A stretch of DNA of 64,000 bases, taken from the NCBI RefSeq assembly GCF_031834615.1, contig NZ_CP115543.1, positions 310,001 through 374,000 on the forward strand. The letters run 5' to 3'. The first letter of the stretch is position 1. Each line of letters starts with the position of its first letter. Origin of the DNA: Stenotrophomonas aracearum. GTDB taxonomy: Bacteria > Pseudomonadota > Gammaproteobacteria > Xanthomonadales > Xanthomonadaceae. Under the pieces are notes generated by a model that had not been told where the DNA came from, did not search any database, and was given only the letters and a program-made list of their open reading frames with translations. Both the position numbers and the translations under genes were made by a program. Shown here in pieces: positions 54,258 to 63,274 of this stretch.

Positions 54258-54683
54258 TTACACGATGGTCAACGTCACATCGATATTGCCGCGGGTAGCG
54301 TTCGAATACGGGCACACGATGTGCGCCTTCTGCACCAGCTCTTCCACCTGTGCACGCTCCAGGCCCGGCACGCTGATCTGCAGTTCCACTTCAATGCCAA
54401 AGCCGGTCGGAATCTGACCGATACCCACATTGCCGGTGATGCTGGTCTCAGCCGGCAGCGCAACCTTCGCCTGACCCGCCACGAACTTCAGCGCGCCCAG
54501 GAAGCAGGCCGAGTAACCAGCAGCAAACAGCTGCTCCGGATTGGTGCCCGGGCCGCCAGCGCCGCCCAGCTCGCGCGGGGTGGACAGCTGCACGTCCAGC
54601 ACCTTGTCCGACGAGGTGGCATGGCCTTCGCGGCCGCCGGTGGCGGTGGCATGGGCGGTGTAAAGAACCTTTTCAATCGACAT
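54258..54683 (-). CDS. ohr: Organic hydroperoxide resistance protein (Ohr/OsmC family)
   Basis: 141 residues, full length for Ohr. The two reactive cysteines are Cys60 in [16 protein letters not shown] and Cys124 in [17 protein letters not shown], with [14 protein letters not shown] marking the Ohr subgroup. It reduces organic and lipid hydroperoxides with dihydrolipoyl-type donors in the cytoplasm. The usual partner, a MarR-type OhrR, is not adjacent; an AraC-type gene is divergent instead. The gene stops two bases from the mms terminator T-run. Confidence 0.94.
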   Translation of the reverse strand: MSIEKVLYTAHATATGGREGHATSSDKVLDVQLSTPRELGGAGGPGTNPEQLFAAGYSACFLGALKFVAGQAKVALPAETSITGNVGIGQIPTGFGIEVELQISVPGLERAQVEELVQKAHIVCPYSNATRGNIDVTLTIV

Positions 54684-54766
54684 GGGAATCTCCTGGCTGT
54701 GAACGGGATGGACCGGTTGGTGAGGTGTACTTTGCGCCTGCCGCGCGGACGTGTGGCAACATAAGA

Positions 54767-54786
54767 TCCAGAAAACTTGATCTGGA
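54767..54786. promoter_or_regulatory. Inverted repeat TCCAGA-N8-TCTGGA between ohr and the AraC gene
   Basis: TCCAGA (54767-54772), AAACTTGA, TCTGGA (54781-54786). It lies eight bases before the AraC start and its right arm overlaps the ribosome site GGAG, so binding there would block the regulator's own translation or transcription. Autoregulation is inferred. Confidence 0.45.
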
Positions 54787-54793
54787 GTCCGAA

Positions 54794-55621
54794 ATGGTCG
54801 ACCGCCTGCAATCCCTGCTGGGCCGCTTCGCGGTCAATGCCGAGGTCTTCCACGCCGGTGCCCTGTGCGGCATTACCGACCTGCCGGCCGAAGGCGAGCG
54901 CGGCCAGCTGCACCTGATCCGCAACGGCCACGTACGCGTGGAGCACCCTGATGGCAGCGTGCTCGAGATCACCCAGCCCAGCGTGCTGGTCTACCCGCGA
55001 CCCATGGCGCACCGCTTCGTCACCGACCCGGACGCCGGCGCCGACTTCGCCTGCGCCCACCTGCAGTTCGAAGGCGGCGGCAGCAGCCCGGTCGCCGCCG
55101 CACTGCCGCCGGTGATCTGCCTGCCGCTGCAGGAGCTCTACGGCGGCCAGCCGATCCTTTCAGTGCTGTTCGATGAAGCCTTCGCCCAGCGCTGCGGCCG
55201 CCAGGCGCTGCTCGACCGGCTGTTCGAAGTCGTACTGATCCAGATCCTGCGCGCACTGATGGAGAGCGGCCAGCTCCGCGTCGGCCTGCTTGCCGGCATG
55301 TCCCACCCCCGCTTGCGCCATGCGCTGGTGGCCATGCACGAAGAACCCGCCCAGGACTGGACCCTCGAACTGCTCGCCCAACGTGCCGGCATGTCGCGCA
55401 GCGCCTTCGCCGACAGCTTCCGCGACACCATCGGCAGCACGCCGGGGCATTACCTGCAGGGTTGGCGTACGCGCCTGGTGCAGCAGGCGCTACGTAAAGG
55501 CCAGCCGCTCAAGCGGATCGCGATTGATGTGGGCTATGGAAGCGAGGCGGCGCTGTCGCGTGCGTTCAAGTCACAAACGGGCCAGTCACCGAGGCAGTGG
55601 AAGCAGGCAATAGCACTGTGA
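54794..55621 (+). CDS. AraC-family regulator with cupin-type sensor domain
   Basis: 275 residues from ATG 54794 (GGAG seven bases upstream). Residues 1-~165 are an AraC cupin_6-type sensor ([35 protein letters not shown]) and ~175-275 two helix-turn-helices ([20 protein letters not shown] and [20 protein letters not shown]). Such proteins usually control an adjacent oxidoreductase or detoxification gene; here the divergent neighbour is ohr. The sensor contains Cys residues that could respond to peroxides or electrophiles, but this is conjecture. Confidence 0.88.
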   Translation: MVDRLQSLLGRFAVNAEVFHAGALCGITDLPAEGERGQLHLIRNGHVRVEHPDGSVLEITQPSVLVYPRPMAHRFVTDPDAGADFACAHLQFEGGGSSPVAAALPPVICLPLQELYGGQPILSVLFDEAFAQRCGRQALLDRLFEVVLIQILRALMESGQLRVGLLAGMSHPRLRHALVAMHEEPAQDWTLELLAQRAGMSRSAFADSFRDTIGSTPGHYLQGWRTRLVQQALRKGQPLKRIAIDVGYGSEAALSRAFKSQTGQSPRQWKQAIAL

Positions 55622-55733
55622 GGCGGGGTGTAATTTCCCCTACATCAAACCAGAGAGAAGGCCGATGCAACTGTGGTTTCTTGAGATCTATAGTGGTTGG
55701 CCACGCTAGAAAGCGTTCCACAAGGTCCCTTGT

Positions 55734-56123
55734 TTGACGTTCTCACCACATTCCAAAAAACCACGCGCTGCTCCATCCGAAACCAGGAAGCGTCGTGCTC
55801 TCACGAAGCCTGTAACAGCGTTCCTGCTGGTGGCTGCAGTTGCCTCTCCCGTCGCAATTGCGTGGGGCGGCAGCACCCACCGCTCCGTCAGGGATCCAGT
55901 CGCCAGCGTCGAGATTCGCGCGGCTGCTCAACCCTGCAACGAACTCGCGACGCTTCGAGACAACGTTGAGCAGCAGGTGCGGGACGCATGCGAAGGTTTG
56001 CCGAACTCCGCGAAAGTCACGGTTACGCAGACCTTTACCGGATGCTTTGGGAACACAATCAACGACGGTACGGTCACCGTCGAATCTGGGGCCGTCATCT
56101 GCGGAAACCTTCGCTTTCGATAG
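55734..56123 (+). CDS. Small hypothetical exported protein
   Basis: 129 residues if a TTG start at 55734 is used; an AAGG lies about nine bases upstream. A basic N-terminus is followed by a hydrophobic segment (KPVTAFLLVAAVASPVAIAW, ~25-44), so it is anchored or exported. The ~80-residue outer part has three Cys and Thr/Val-rich strands (PNSAKVTVTQTFTGCFGNTI). I recognise no family. GC content looks lower than in neighbours and wobble positions are less biased, which points to recent arrival or weak selection. It sits alone between the AraC gene and a convergent transporter. Whether it is expressed is uncertain. Confidence 0.42.
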   Translation: MTFSPHSKKPRAAPSETRKRRALTKPVTAFLLVAAVASPVAIAWGGSTHRSVRDPVASVEIRAAAQPCNELATLRDNVEQQVRDACEGLPNSAKVTVTQTFTGCFGNTINDGTVTVESGAVICGNLRFR

Positions 56124-56163
56124 CGGCGTCCTTAGGCGCGATCCGCTTGGAGCCGTCGTAGCG

Positions 56164-57120
56164 TTAGATGGTCCACTCGCGATCGGTGGTAAACATGATC
56201 GTCAACCATCGATCAGTCGACTCCTCGCCAAGTGCCTCCCCAATCTCATCGCGCAGCTGGTCCCATTCGACCAGCTGTCGCGGCGGGTCGTTCGCCGGCA
56301 CCACGAAGAACAGCTCGATCTGGTCGCCGCGGCCGACCTTCGCCACATAGCTGCGATGCTCGATGAACCCGTACTTGGCCACGATGCCGCGAGCGACTTC
56401 ATCCACATGCGCCTGCAGGTCGACCGGCGTGATCAGCAGGATGTCCGACAGCGCCTGCCGCACGGTGCCCAGTGGCGCCACGACCACGAACAGACAGACC
56501 ACCAGCAGGATGGCCGGATCGATGTAAGGCACCAGCCACGCCCAGTCGGTATCGCGCAGCAGCCAGCCGCCGCCGAATGCCACCAGATAGGCCGCCGACA
56601 TGCTTGCTGCCACCACCCAGTTCTTCGCGTCCAGCGCGATGAACTCCGAGCCGATGGAGCGGTTGGCGCGTCGTACGAACAACGCCAGGCCACTCTCGAC
56701 GATGATGGAGATCACCGCAAACACAATGGCCGGCCCCAGCGCGATCTCGCGGCCGCCGGACATCAGTGCATCGACCGCATTGACCGCCGCATACAACGCC
56801 GCACCGATCATCAGCGTGCCGCTCACCCCAAGCACAATCGGCTCCAGGTGCCAGAAGCCCATGGTAAAGCGCTGGTTTAATCGCGACTGCAGCGCGTCCA
56901 CGTTGGTGGACAGGCTGATAAGCCGCACCACCAGCAGCGACAGCCAGGTCATCACCACATCGATCAAGCCATAGATGCCGTCAAAGATGATGAGCGATGA
57001 GTTGGCGTATAGGCCAAAGGCCACGGCGATGGCCGCGACGCCGAATGAGGCCGCGATGGAAAGGCGAAGTACGCCCTGTTCCGTGCTGCTGTCGAAGGTG
57101 GAGGGGTGCAGAACGCGCAT
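56164..57120 (-). CDS. Cation diffusion facilitator family transporter (atypical metal site)
   Basis: 318 residues from ATG 57120; upstream codons are not membrane-like. Six membrane segments (~20-215) and a C-terminal ferredoxin-like cytoplasmic domain (~225-318: VDEVARGIVAKYGFIEHRSY, IELFFVVPANDPPRQL). The fold fits CDF (COG3965-like), but TM2 reads FDGIYGLIDVVMTWLSLL and TM5 ALDAKNWVVAASMSAAY, so the His ligands found in zinc exporters (HxxxD) are missing while Asp and Asn remain. The transported ion may differ from zinc. It is convergent with the gene before and divergent from dusA. Confidence 0.8.
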   Translation of the reverse strand: MRVLHPSTFDSSTEQGVLRLSIAASFGVAAIAVAFGLYANSSLIIFDGIYGLIDVVMTWLSLLVVRLISLSTNVDALQSRLNQRFTMGFWHLEPIVLGVSGTLMIGAALYAAVNAVDALMSGGREIALGPAIVFAVISIIVESGLALFVRRANRSIGSEFIALDAKNWVVAASMSAAYLVAFGGGWLLRDTDWAWLVPYIDPAILLVVCLFVVVAPLGTVRQALSDILLITPVDLQAHVDEVARGIVAKYGFIEHRSYVAKVGRGDQIELFFVVPANDPPRQLVEWDQLRDEIGEALGEESTDRWLTIMFTTDREWTI

Positions 57121-57339
57121 GGTGAAATCGAAAGAGTCCCGGCATGAGCCGCAGCGACCATGGACGAAGTGGGGGCCGTGGTCAGTAGATTGCCCGTCTT
57201 TGACTACACACTCCAAGGCTGGGCTCGACGGTCGAGGATTCTCGGGTCTCCCGCCCATTCCCGGCCCGGTTCAGGCCTCCGGTGTAAACTATTGATCGCG
57301 CTGGCAAACCCAGCACTTCCCTGCCAGACCCGACACCCC

Positions 57340-58353
<1,014 letters not shown>

Positions 58354-58505
58354 CACCGCCCAGCAAGACCCTGCAAGGTTCACTTAGATGAACGAAGCGA
58401 AGCGGGGGTCGGAAAAGTTCAGACCGGATTCACTGCGTAAAACCAAGAATTTGCAAAAGATTCGTAAAGCGCCGGCCCAGGCCGACGCTCGCCGATTCAC
58501 AACTT

Positions 58506-58534
58506 TTGAACGTTTTGACGCGCTCCGTTAGGAT
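58506..58534 (+). promoter_or_regulatory. Probable promoter of the phoPQ-like operon with TTTTGA direct repeats
   Basis: TTGAAC (58506-58511), a 17-base spacer and TAGGAT (58529-58534). TTTTGA occurs at 58504-58509 and again at 58513-58518, a direct repeat that covers the -35 box and could be a regulator site. The predicted start of transcription falls at ~58541, two bases before the ATG at 58543, so the message may be leaderless. Confidence 0.5.
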
Positions 58535-58542
58535 CAGACCCG

Positions 58543-58911
58543 ATGCTCTCCCTGCCCCGCCACCGTCGAATTGCCGTTGCCGCCGTGCTGGCGACCTGCG
58601 CCGTTGCTGCCATCGGCAGCGCGGCTGCGCAGGCCCCGCAGCCGGAACCGGCCCGCGGCGAGATGGTCCGGGCGTCCCGTGGTGCCCCGCAGGAGCGGTC
58701 CCTGTCCGACGCGGTGCGCCGGGTCCAGCGCACCACCGGCGGCCACATCCTGGGTGCCGAGCGGGTGCCCTTCGATGGGCGGGACATCAACCGGGTGAAA
58801 TACATGGATGACCGGGGCCGGGTCCGCTACATGGACGACCCTGCCCAGCCGCGTTCACAGCCCCGCACGCCGCGTTCGGATATGTCATCACTACGCGGCG
58901 ATAACCCCTGA
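58543..58911 (+). CDS. Small periplasmic protein upstream of phoPQ
   Basis: 122 residues with an N-terminal signal peptide (RIAVAAVLATCAVAAIGSAA, cleavage near AQA). The mature part is basic and Pro/Arg-rich with the repeated motif VKYMDDRGRVRYMDD near residues 85-100, resembling the tail of PepSY-like proteins found next to two-component genes in Xanthomonadaceae. It lies 72 bases before the response regulator and probably shares its transcript; a role as sensor accessory is possible but unproven. Confidence 0.72.
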   Translation: MLSLPRHRRIAVAAVLATCAVAAIGSAAAQAPQPEPARGEMVRASRGAPQERSLSDAVRRVQRTTGGHILGAERVPFDGRDINRVKYMDDRGRVRYMDDPAQPRSQPRTPRSDMSSLRGDNP

Positions 58912-58983
58912 ACGGGGATAGTTGTCCGCAGTCATCTGTTAGCCACTGGCCCCAGGCCACACCCAGGACACTAGGGAGAGTTC

Positions 58984-59670
58984 ATGCGTATCCTTCTGGT
59001 CGAAGACGAAGCCCCGCTGCGGGAAACCCTTGCAGCCCGGCTCAAGCGCGAAGGCTTTGCCGTCGATGCCGCACAGGACGGTGAGGAAGGTCTGTACATG
59101 GGCCGCGAAGTGCCGTTCGACGTAGGCATCATCGATCTGGGCCTGCCCAAGATGTCGGGCATGGAACTGATCAAGGCGCTGCGCGACGAGGGCAAGAAGT
59201 TCCCGGTGCTGATCCTTACTGCCCGCTCGAGCTGGCAGGACAAGGTCGAAGGGCTCAAGCAGGGCGCCGACGATTACCTCGTCAAGCCGTTCCACGTCGA
59301 AGAGCTGCTGGCACGCGTCAACGCGCTGCTGCGCCGCGCTGCCGGCTGGAGCAAGCCCACCCTCGAATGCGGCCCGGTCGCGCTGGATCTCGCCGCGCAG
59401 ACCGTCAGCGTTGCAGGCAGCAACGTGGACCTCACCAGCTACGAGTACAAGGTGCTCGAATACCTGATGATGCATGCCGGTGAACTGGTCTCCAAGGCCG
59501 ACCTCACCGAACACATCTACCAGCAGGATTTCGACCGCGACTCGAACGTGCTGGAAGTGTTCATCGGCCGCCTGCGCAAGAAGCTGGATCCGGACGGTGA
59601 GCTCAAGCCGATCGAAACCGTGCGTGGCCGCGGCTACCGCTTCGCGATTCCGCGCAACCACGAGGGCTGA
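58984..59670 (+). CDS. phoP: PhoP-like OmpR-family response regulator
   Basis: 228 residues. Receiver domain with Asp51 as phosphorylation site (VGIIDLGLPKMSG), acidic pair E8-D9 in LVEDEAPL, Thr79 and Lys101. The C-terminal winged helix (~130-225) has LTSYEYKVLEYLMMHAGELV and VLEVFIGRLRKKLDPDG. GREVPFDVGIIDLGLPKMSG and the QQDFDRDSNVLEVFIGRLR block are what I associate with PhoP of Xanthomonadaceae, which controls responses to low Mg2+, low pH and cationic peptides. Confidence 0.88.
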   Translation: MRILLVEDEAPLRETLAARLKREGFAVDAAQDGEEGLYMGREVPFDVGIIDLGLPKMSGMELIKALRDEGKKFPVLILTARSSWQDKVEGLKQGADDYLVKPFHVEELLARVNALLRRAAGWSKPTLECGPVALDLAAQTVSVAGSNVDLTSYEYKVLEYLMMHAGELVSKADLTEHIYQQDFDRDSNVLEVFIGRLRKKLDPDGELKPIETVRGRGYRFAIPRNHEG

Positions 59671-59690
59671 GCCGCTGGTGCGGTGACGGG

Positions 59691-61118
59691 ATGATGTCAG
59701 GCCGTCTGTGGTTCTTTAAACGCTGGCGGCCGCGCTCCCTGCAGGCGCGCCAGCTGCTGGCTGCCAGTGTGAGCCTGATCGCCTTCCTGGCGATCGCCGG
59801 CTATGCGCTGGATGCTGCCTTCGCCGACACCGCGCGCGCCAACCTGCGCGAGCGGTTGAAGAACTACGCCACCGCCTACGCGGCCGGCATCGATTTCACC
59901 CGCGACCGCTCGCTGTATATCCGCGAGCAGCCGCCGGATCCACGCTTCGACGTGCCCGGCAGCGGCCTGTACCTGCAGGTGGTGATGCCGGACGGCAAGG
60001 GCAACTCGATGTCCGCCGAGGGCCCGATGCTGCCCACCGTGGGTGGCGGCCTGCTGGCCCCGCGCCAGGAAGTGTTCGAAGGCCCGCTGCCGATGATCCA
60101 GATCGATGGCAGCCAGGGCTCGGTGTACCGCTACGGCCTGGGCCTTGTGTGGGACGCCGACGCCGATCCCGCCACCGAATTCCCGTACACCATCTACGTG
60201 ATGGAAGACTCGCGCGCGCTCGGTGCGCAGCTGCGCGTGTTCCGTGGTCGGGTGTGGTTCTGGATGGGTGGTGCCGGTTTGATCCTGCTGCTGTTGCAGA
60301 CGGTGATCCTGCAGTGGAGCCTGCGCCCGATGCGCCGCGTGATCACCGAGCTGACCAAGGTCCAGCGCGGCGAAACCGAGCGCATGAGCGAACGCCACCC
60401 GCGTGAGCTGGAACCGCTCACCGACAGCATCAATGCCTTCATTGAGAGTGAGCGCGAAAATCTCGAGCGACAGCGCAACACGCTGGCCGACCTGGCGCAC
60501 AGCCTGAAAACCCCGCTGGCGGTGCTGCGCACGCAGCTGGATAGTGGTGCCCAGGACCAGGACCTGCGCGAGGAGTTCGACGTCCAGCTGCGCCGCATGA
60601 ACAACCTGGTCGGCTACCAGCTGGCGCGTGCGGCATCGTCCGGGCACAAGCTGTTCTCGGCACCGTTGCCGATCGAATCCAACGCCGAGGAAATCGTGCG
60701 TGGGCTGGAGAAGGTCTACGCGTCCAAGGGCGTGCTGTGCGAGTTCGACATCGACGAGGCCGCGCGCTTCCACGGCGAACCGGGCGATCTGCAGGAACTG
60801 CTGGGCAACCTGCTGGAGAACGCCTTCAAGTGGGCCAACCGCCGCGTGCTGCTGACCGCCAAGCCGCTTACGGAGCGGGGCGTACGCCGCGCCGGGTTGC
60901 TGCTCTCGGTGGATGATGATGGCCCGGGCATCGCGCCGGAAGACATCGCCAAGGTGCTGCAGCGTGGCGTGCGCGGCGACGAACGCGTGCAAGGCCACGG
61001 CATCGGCCTCTCGATCGTGCAGGACTTGATCAAGGACTATCGCGGCGAACTGCAGGTGAAGCGTTCGCCGGAACTGGGTGGCGCGCGGTTTGAAGTGAAG
61101 CTGCCGCCAGGCCCTTGA
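59691..61118 (+). CDS. phoQ: PhoQ-like sensor histidine kinase
   Basis: 475 residues. Two membrane segments (~23-45 and ~188-208) enclose a periplasmic sensor domain of about 140 residues with many acidic residues (DGKGNSMSAEGPML, VWDADADPATEFPY). HAMP (~210-262) and a HisKA-type helix follow with His270 in LADLAHSLKTPLAVL; HATPase boxes are ELLGNLLENAFKWANR and VDDDGPGIAPEDI, with GHGIGLSIVQDL. The acidic sensor fits detection of divalent cations as in PhoQ. Partner is the response regulator 20 bases upstream. Confidence 0.9.
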   Translation: MMSGRLWFFKRWRPRSLQARQLLAASVSLIAFLAIAGYALDAAFADTARANLRERLKNYATAYAAGIDFTRDRSLYIREQPPDPRFDVPGSGLYLQVVMPDGKGNSMSAEGPMLPTVGGGLLAPRQEVFEGPLPMIQIDGSQGSVYRYGLGLVWDADADPATEFPYTIYVMEDSRALGAQLRVFRGRVWFWMGGAGLILLLLQTVILQWSLRPMRRVITELTKVQRGETERMSERHPRELEPLTDSINAFIESERENLERQRNTLADLAHSLKTPLAVLRTQLDSGAQDQDLREEFDVQLRRMNNLVGYQLARAASSGHKLFSAPLPIESNAEEIVRGLEKVYASKGVLCEFDIDEAARFHGEPGDLQELLGNLLENAFKWANRRVLLTAKPLTERGVRRAGLLLSVDDDGPGIAPEDIAKVLQRGVRGDERVQGHGIGLSIVQDLIKDYRGELQVKRSPELGGARFEVKLPPGP

Positions 61119-61121
61119 GCG

Positions 61122-61148
61122 GTAGGTACCGGCCGCTGGCCGGTACAC
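61122..61148 (+). repeat. GTAG palindromic repeat (SMAG/REP-type)
   Basis: GTAGGTACCGGCCG-CT-GGCCGGTACACC between the convergent phoQ and mtfA genes; the stem is longer than in other copies. Confidence 0.8.
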
Positions 61149-61150
61149 CC

Positions 61151-61933
61151 TCAAAACGAGGGTGAAGCCCCATAGAACCGGCGCAGATGCGCCGCCACCA
61201 CCGGCATTTCCTGCTCCAGCAGGTCCGGCGCGGAAAAGTGGTACTCGGTCGCCACCGCGAAGAACTCATCCGGTGCTTCGGCTGCATACGGGTCGATCAC
61301 CGTCTCCTGGCCGTCATCCACCTGCGCGCACAGCGCATCGAACGCCTGCTGGAAATCGGCGGCCCACTGCTTCTGCCAGTCGCGCGGCAACGGCGGGGTG
61401 CCATCGAGCACGCCGTCCAGCACATCGATCCGATGCGCCATTTCATGCACCACCACACAGGCACCTTCATGCGGGTGCTTCAGCTCGGCTTGCACGTCAT
61501 GCCAGGACAGCAGCAGCGGCCCGTTGTGCGAGACCTGGCCAATCGCCTCTTCTTCCCACTCGTGCAGCACCCCGTCTTCGTCCATCTCGCTCTGCGGCAC
61601 GATGAAGCCTTCGGGATAGACCAGCACCTGCGACCAGCCGCGCAGTCCCACTTCACCCAGTTCCAGCAGCGGCAGGCAGCACAGCGCGGCGATCAGTACC
61701 GCATCATCGTCGCCCAGCTGCAGTCCGCCGATCGGCGTGATGGTCTTGTCGTGCAGGAACGCAGCTGACAGTTCGCGCAGGCGCTGCCGTCGCTCGGCCG
61801 GCAAACCGCGCAGCCACGCGCTACGCTGGCAGGTGCGTTGCCAGGACGTTTCAGGAATGGGACGCGGCGAGGACCGCAGCCAGCGCAACAACGACTGGAT
61901 CAGCGGAACATGCCCGGCAGGAAGCTGTGCCAT
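61151..61933 (-). CDS. mtfA: MtfA-like zinc peptidase (M90 family)
   Basis: 260 residues. The zincin motif is HEMAHRIDVLDG, followed by a downstream acidic EFFAVATEYHF that supplies the third zinc ligand. The N-terminal part RLRELSAAFLHDKTITPIGG is characteristic. In Escherichia coli MtfA binds the repressor Mlc and affects glucose PTS expression; Mlc/PTS genes are not in this window, so the substrate here is open. The start overlaps the end of the next gene by 34 bases. Confidence 0.9.
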   Translation of the reverse strand: MAQLPAGHVPLIQSLLRWLRSSPRPIPETSWQRTCQRSAWLRGLPAERRQRLRELSAAFLHDKTITPIGGLQLGDDDAVLIAALCCLPLLELGEVGLRGWSQVLVYPEGFIVPQSEMDEDGVLHEWEEEAIGQVSHNGPLLLSWHDVQAELKHPHEGACVVVHEMAHRIDVLDGVLDGTPPLPRDWQKQWAADFQQAFDALCAQVDDGQETVIDPYAAEAPDEFFAVATEYHFSAPDLLEQEMPVVAAHLRRFYGASPSF

Positions 61934-62172
61934 TTCGGTGCACGCAGGCGCGGCAGCACGTCATCGTCGCCGCCACCGCCGGTGCTGACCGGTGCGGCGG
62001 CGCTGGGCTTGACCGTGGCCGGCGCCGGGGTTGCCGGTGCGGCGGCGGGGGCCGGGCGCTCGCTTTCCGCTGCCGAATACACGCAACCGCCCCGGCCCGA
62101 GCTGGCCTGCGCATCGGACGCGTGCGCGGCAAGGGGAGCCAACAGCAGGATCAGGCAATGGGCGTGGCGCAT
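61900..62172 (-). CDS. Small exported protein overlapping mtfA
   Basis: 90 residues from ATG 62172. Signal peptide MRHAHCLILLLAPLAAHASD, then an Ala/Pro-rich linker and a short C-terminal block DDVLPRLRAPKWHSFLPGMF. Its last 34 bases overlap the start of mtfA, which suggests translational coupling. No family is recognised; the conserved-looking tail may contact a partner. The gene is divergent from birA by about 125 bases. Confidence 0.6.
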   Translation of the reverse strand: MRHAHCLILLLAPLAAHASDAQASSGRGGCVYSAAESERPAPAAAPATPAPATVKPSAAAPVSTGGGGDDDVLPRLRAPKWHSFLPGMFR

Positions 62173-62296
62173 CGTCGAATTCCGTGAAGGGGCGAAAACG
62201 GTCAATCTTCGATTCTAGCCCGATTCACGGCGTCGATTGGAAGCCTCCCGAAAAGCGCGTTCGGCCGCTTTCCCGCATACTTTTCCCGATCAACCG

Positions 62297-63274
62297 ATGG
62301 AAGCTGCCGTGGACGACCGCCAACTGCTGGCCAAACTGGGCGCCGGGCGACTGTCCGGCGACGCGCTGGCGCGCGAGCTGGGCCAGACCCGTGCCGCCAT
62401 TTGGAAGCGGATTCAAGGACTTAGGGCGGCGGGCATCGAGGTCGATGGGCGTGCCGGCGACGGCTACCAGCTGCAGCAGCGGCTGGACCTGCTGGACGCG
62501 GCTGCGATCCTGAATGCGCTCAACCCCGCGCAGCAGGCCGGTCTGGAAAGCCTGGATGTGTCCTGGTCGGTCGGGTCGACCAATACCGAATTGTTGCGGT
62601 GCAGCGCGCCCGAGCGCGGCGCACGGGTGCTGCTGGCCGAACGCCAGACCGGCGGCCGCGGCCGTCGCGGGCGGGCCTGGGCCTCGCCGCTGGCGGCGCA
62701 TGTGTACCTGTCGGTGCTGCGCGGTTTCGCCGGTGGCCTGTCGCGGCTGGGCGGGCTGAGCCTGGTCGCCGGCGTGGCGGTGGCCGAGGCGCTGCGCGCG
62801 CACGGCGTGGCCAACGTGGGCCTGAAGTGGCCCAACGACATCGTGGTCGACGGCCACAAGCTCGGTGGCCTGCTGGTGGAAGGTGGCGGCGAATTCGCCG
62901 GCCCGGCACGCGCGGTGATCGGGCTGGGCATCAACGTGCGCATGCCGGCCGCGTTCGCCGCGGAGATCACCCAGCCGTGGACCGATCTGGCCACGCTGCT
63001 CGGCGACGAGGTCAGCCGCAATGACGTCGTGGCGTGGTTGCTGGCCGCATTGCTGCCGGCGCTGGACGCATTCGAGGGCGACGGACTGGCGCCATTCCTG
63101 CCGCGTTATGCCGCGCTGGACAGTCTGGCCGGACGCAACGTGCGGGTGGACGATGGAGGCGTGCTGCATGAAGGGCAGGCACTGGGGCTGGCCGACGATG
63201 GTGCGTTGCGCGTGCGCATCGACGGCAGCGAACGCGTGTTCCATGCCGGGGAAGTCAGCGTGAGGGCGCAATGA
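62297..63274 (+). CDS. birA: Biotin-[acetyl-CoA-carboxylase] ligase / biotin operon repressor
   Basis: 325 residues from ATG 62297 (GTG 62309 is a possible alternative). Residues ~5-65 form a winged helix (LAKLGAGRLSGDALARELGQ, TRAAIWKRIQGLRAAGIEV), so the protein can also repress biotin genes. The ligase domain has STNTELLRC, the ATP/biotin loop GGRGRRGRAWASP (GRGRxGR), GLKWPNDIVVDGHKLGGLLV and GLGINV. It biotinylates carboxylases such as LiuD at 8466. It overlaps coaX by four bases. Confidence 0.94.
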   Translation: MEAAVDDRQLLAKLGAGRLSGDALARELGQTRAAIWKRIQGLRAAGIEVDGRAGDGYQLQQRLDLLDAAAILNALNPAQQAGLESLDVSWSVGSTNTELLRCSAPERGARVLLAERQTGGRGRRGRAWASPLAAHVYLSVLRGFAGGLSRLGGLSLVAGVAVAEALRAHGVANVGLKWPNDIVVDGHKLGGLLVEGGGEFAGPARAVIGLGINVRMPAAFAAEITQPWTDLATLLGDEVSRNDVVAWLLAALLPALDAFEGDGLAPFLPRYAALDSLAGRNVRVDDGGVLHEGQALGLADDGALRVRIDGSERVFHAGEVSVRAQ

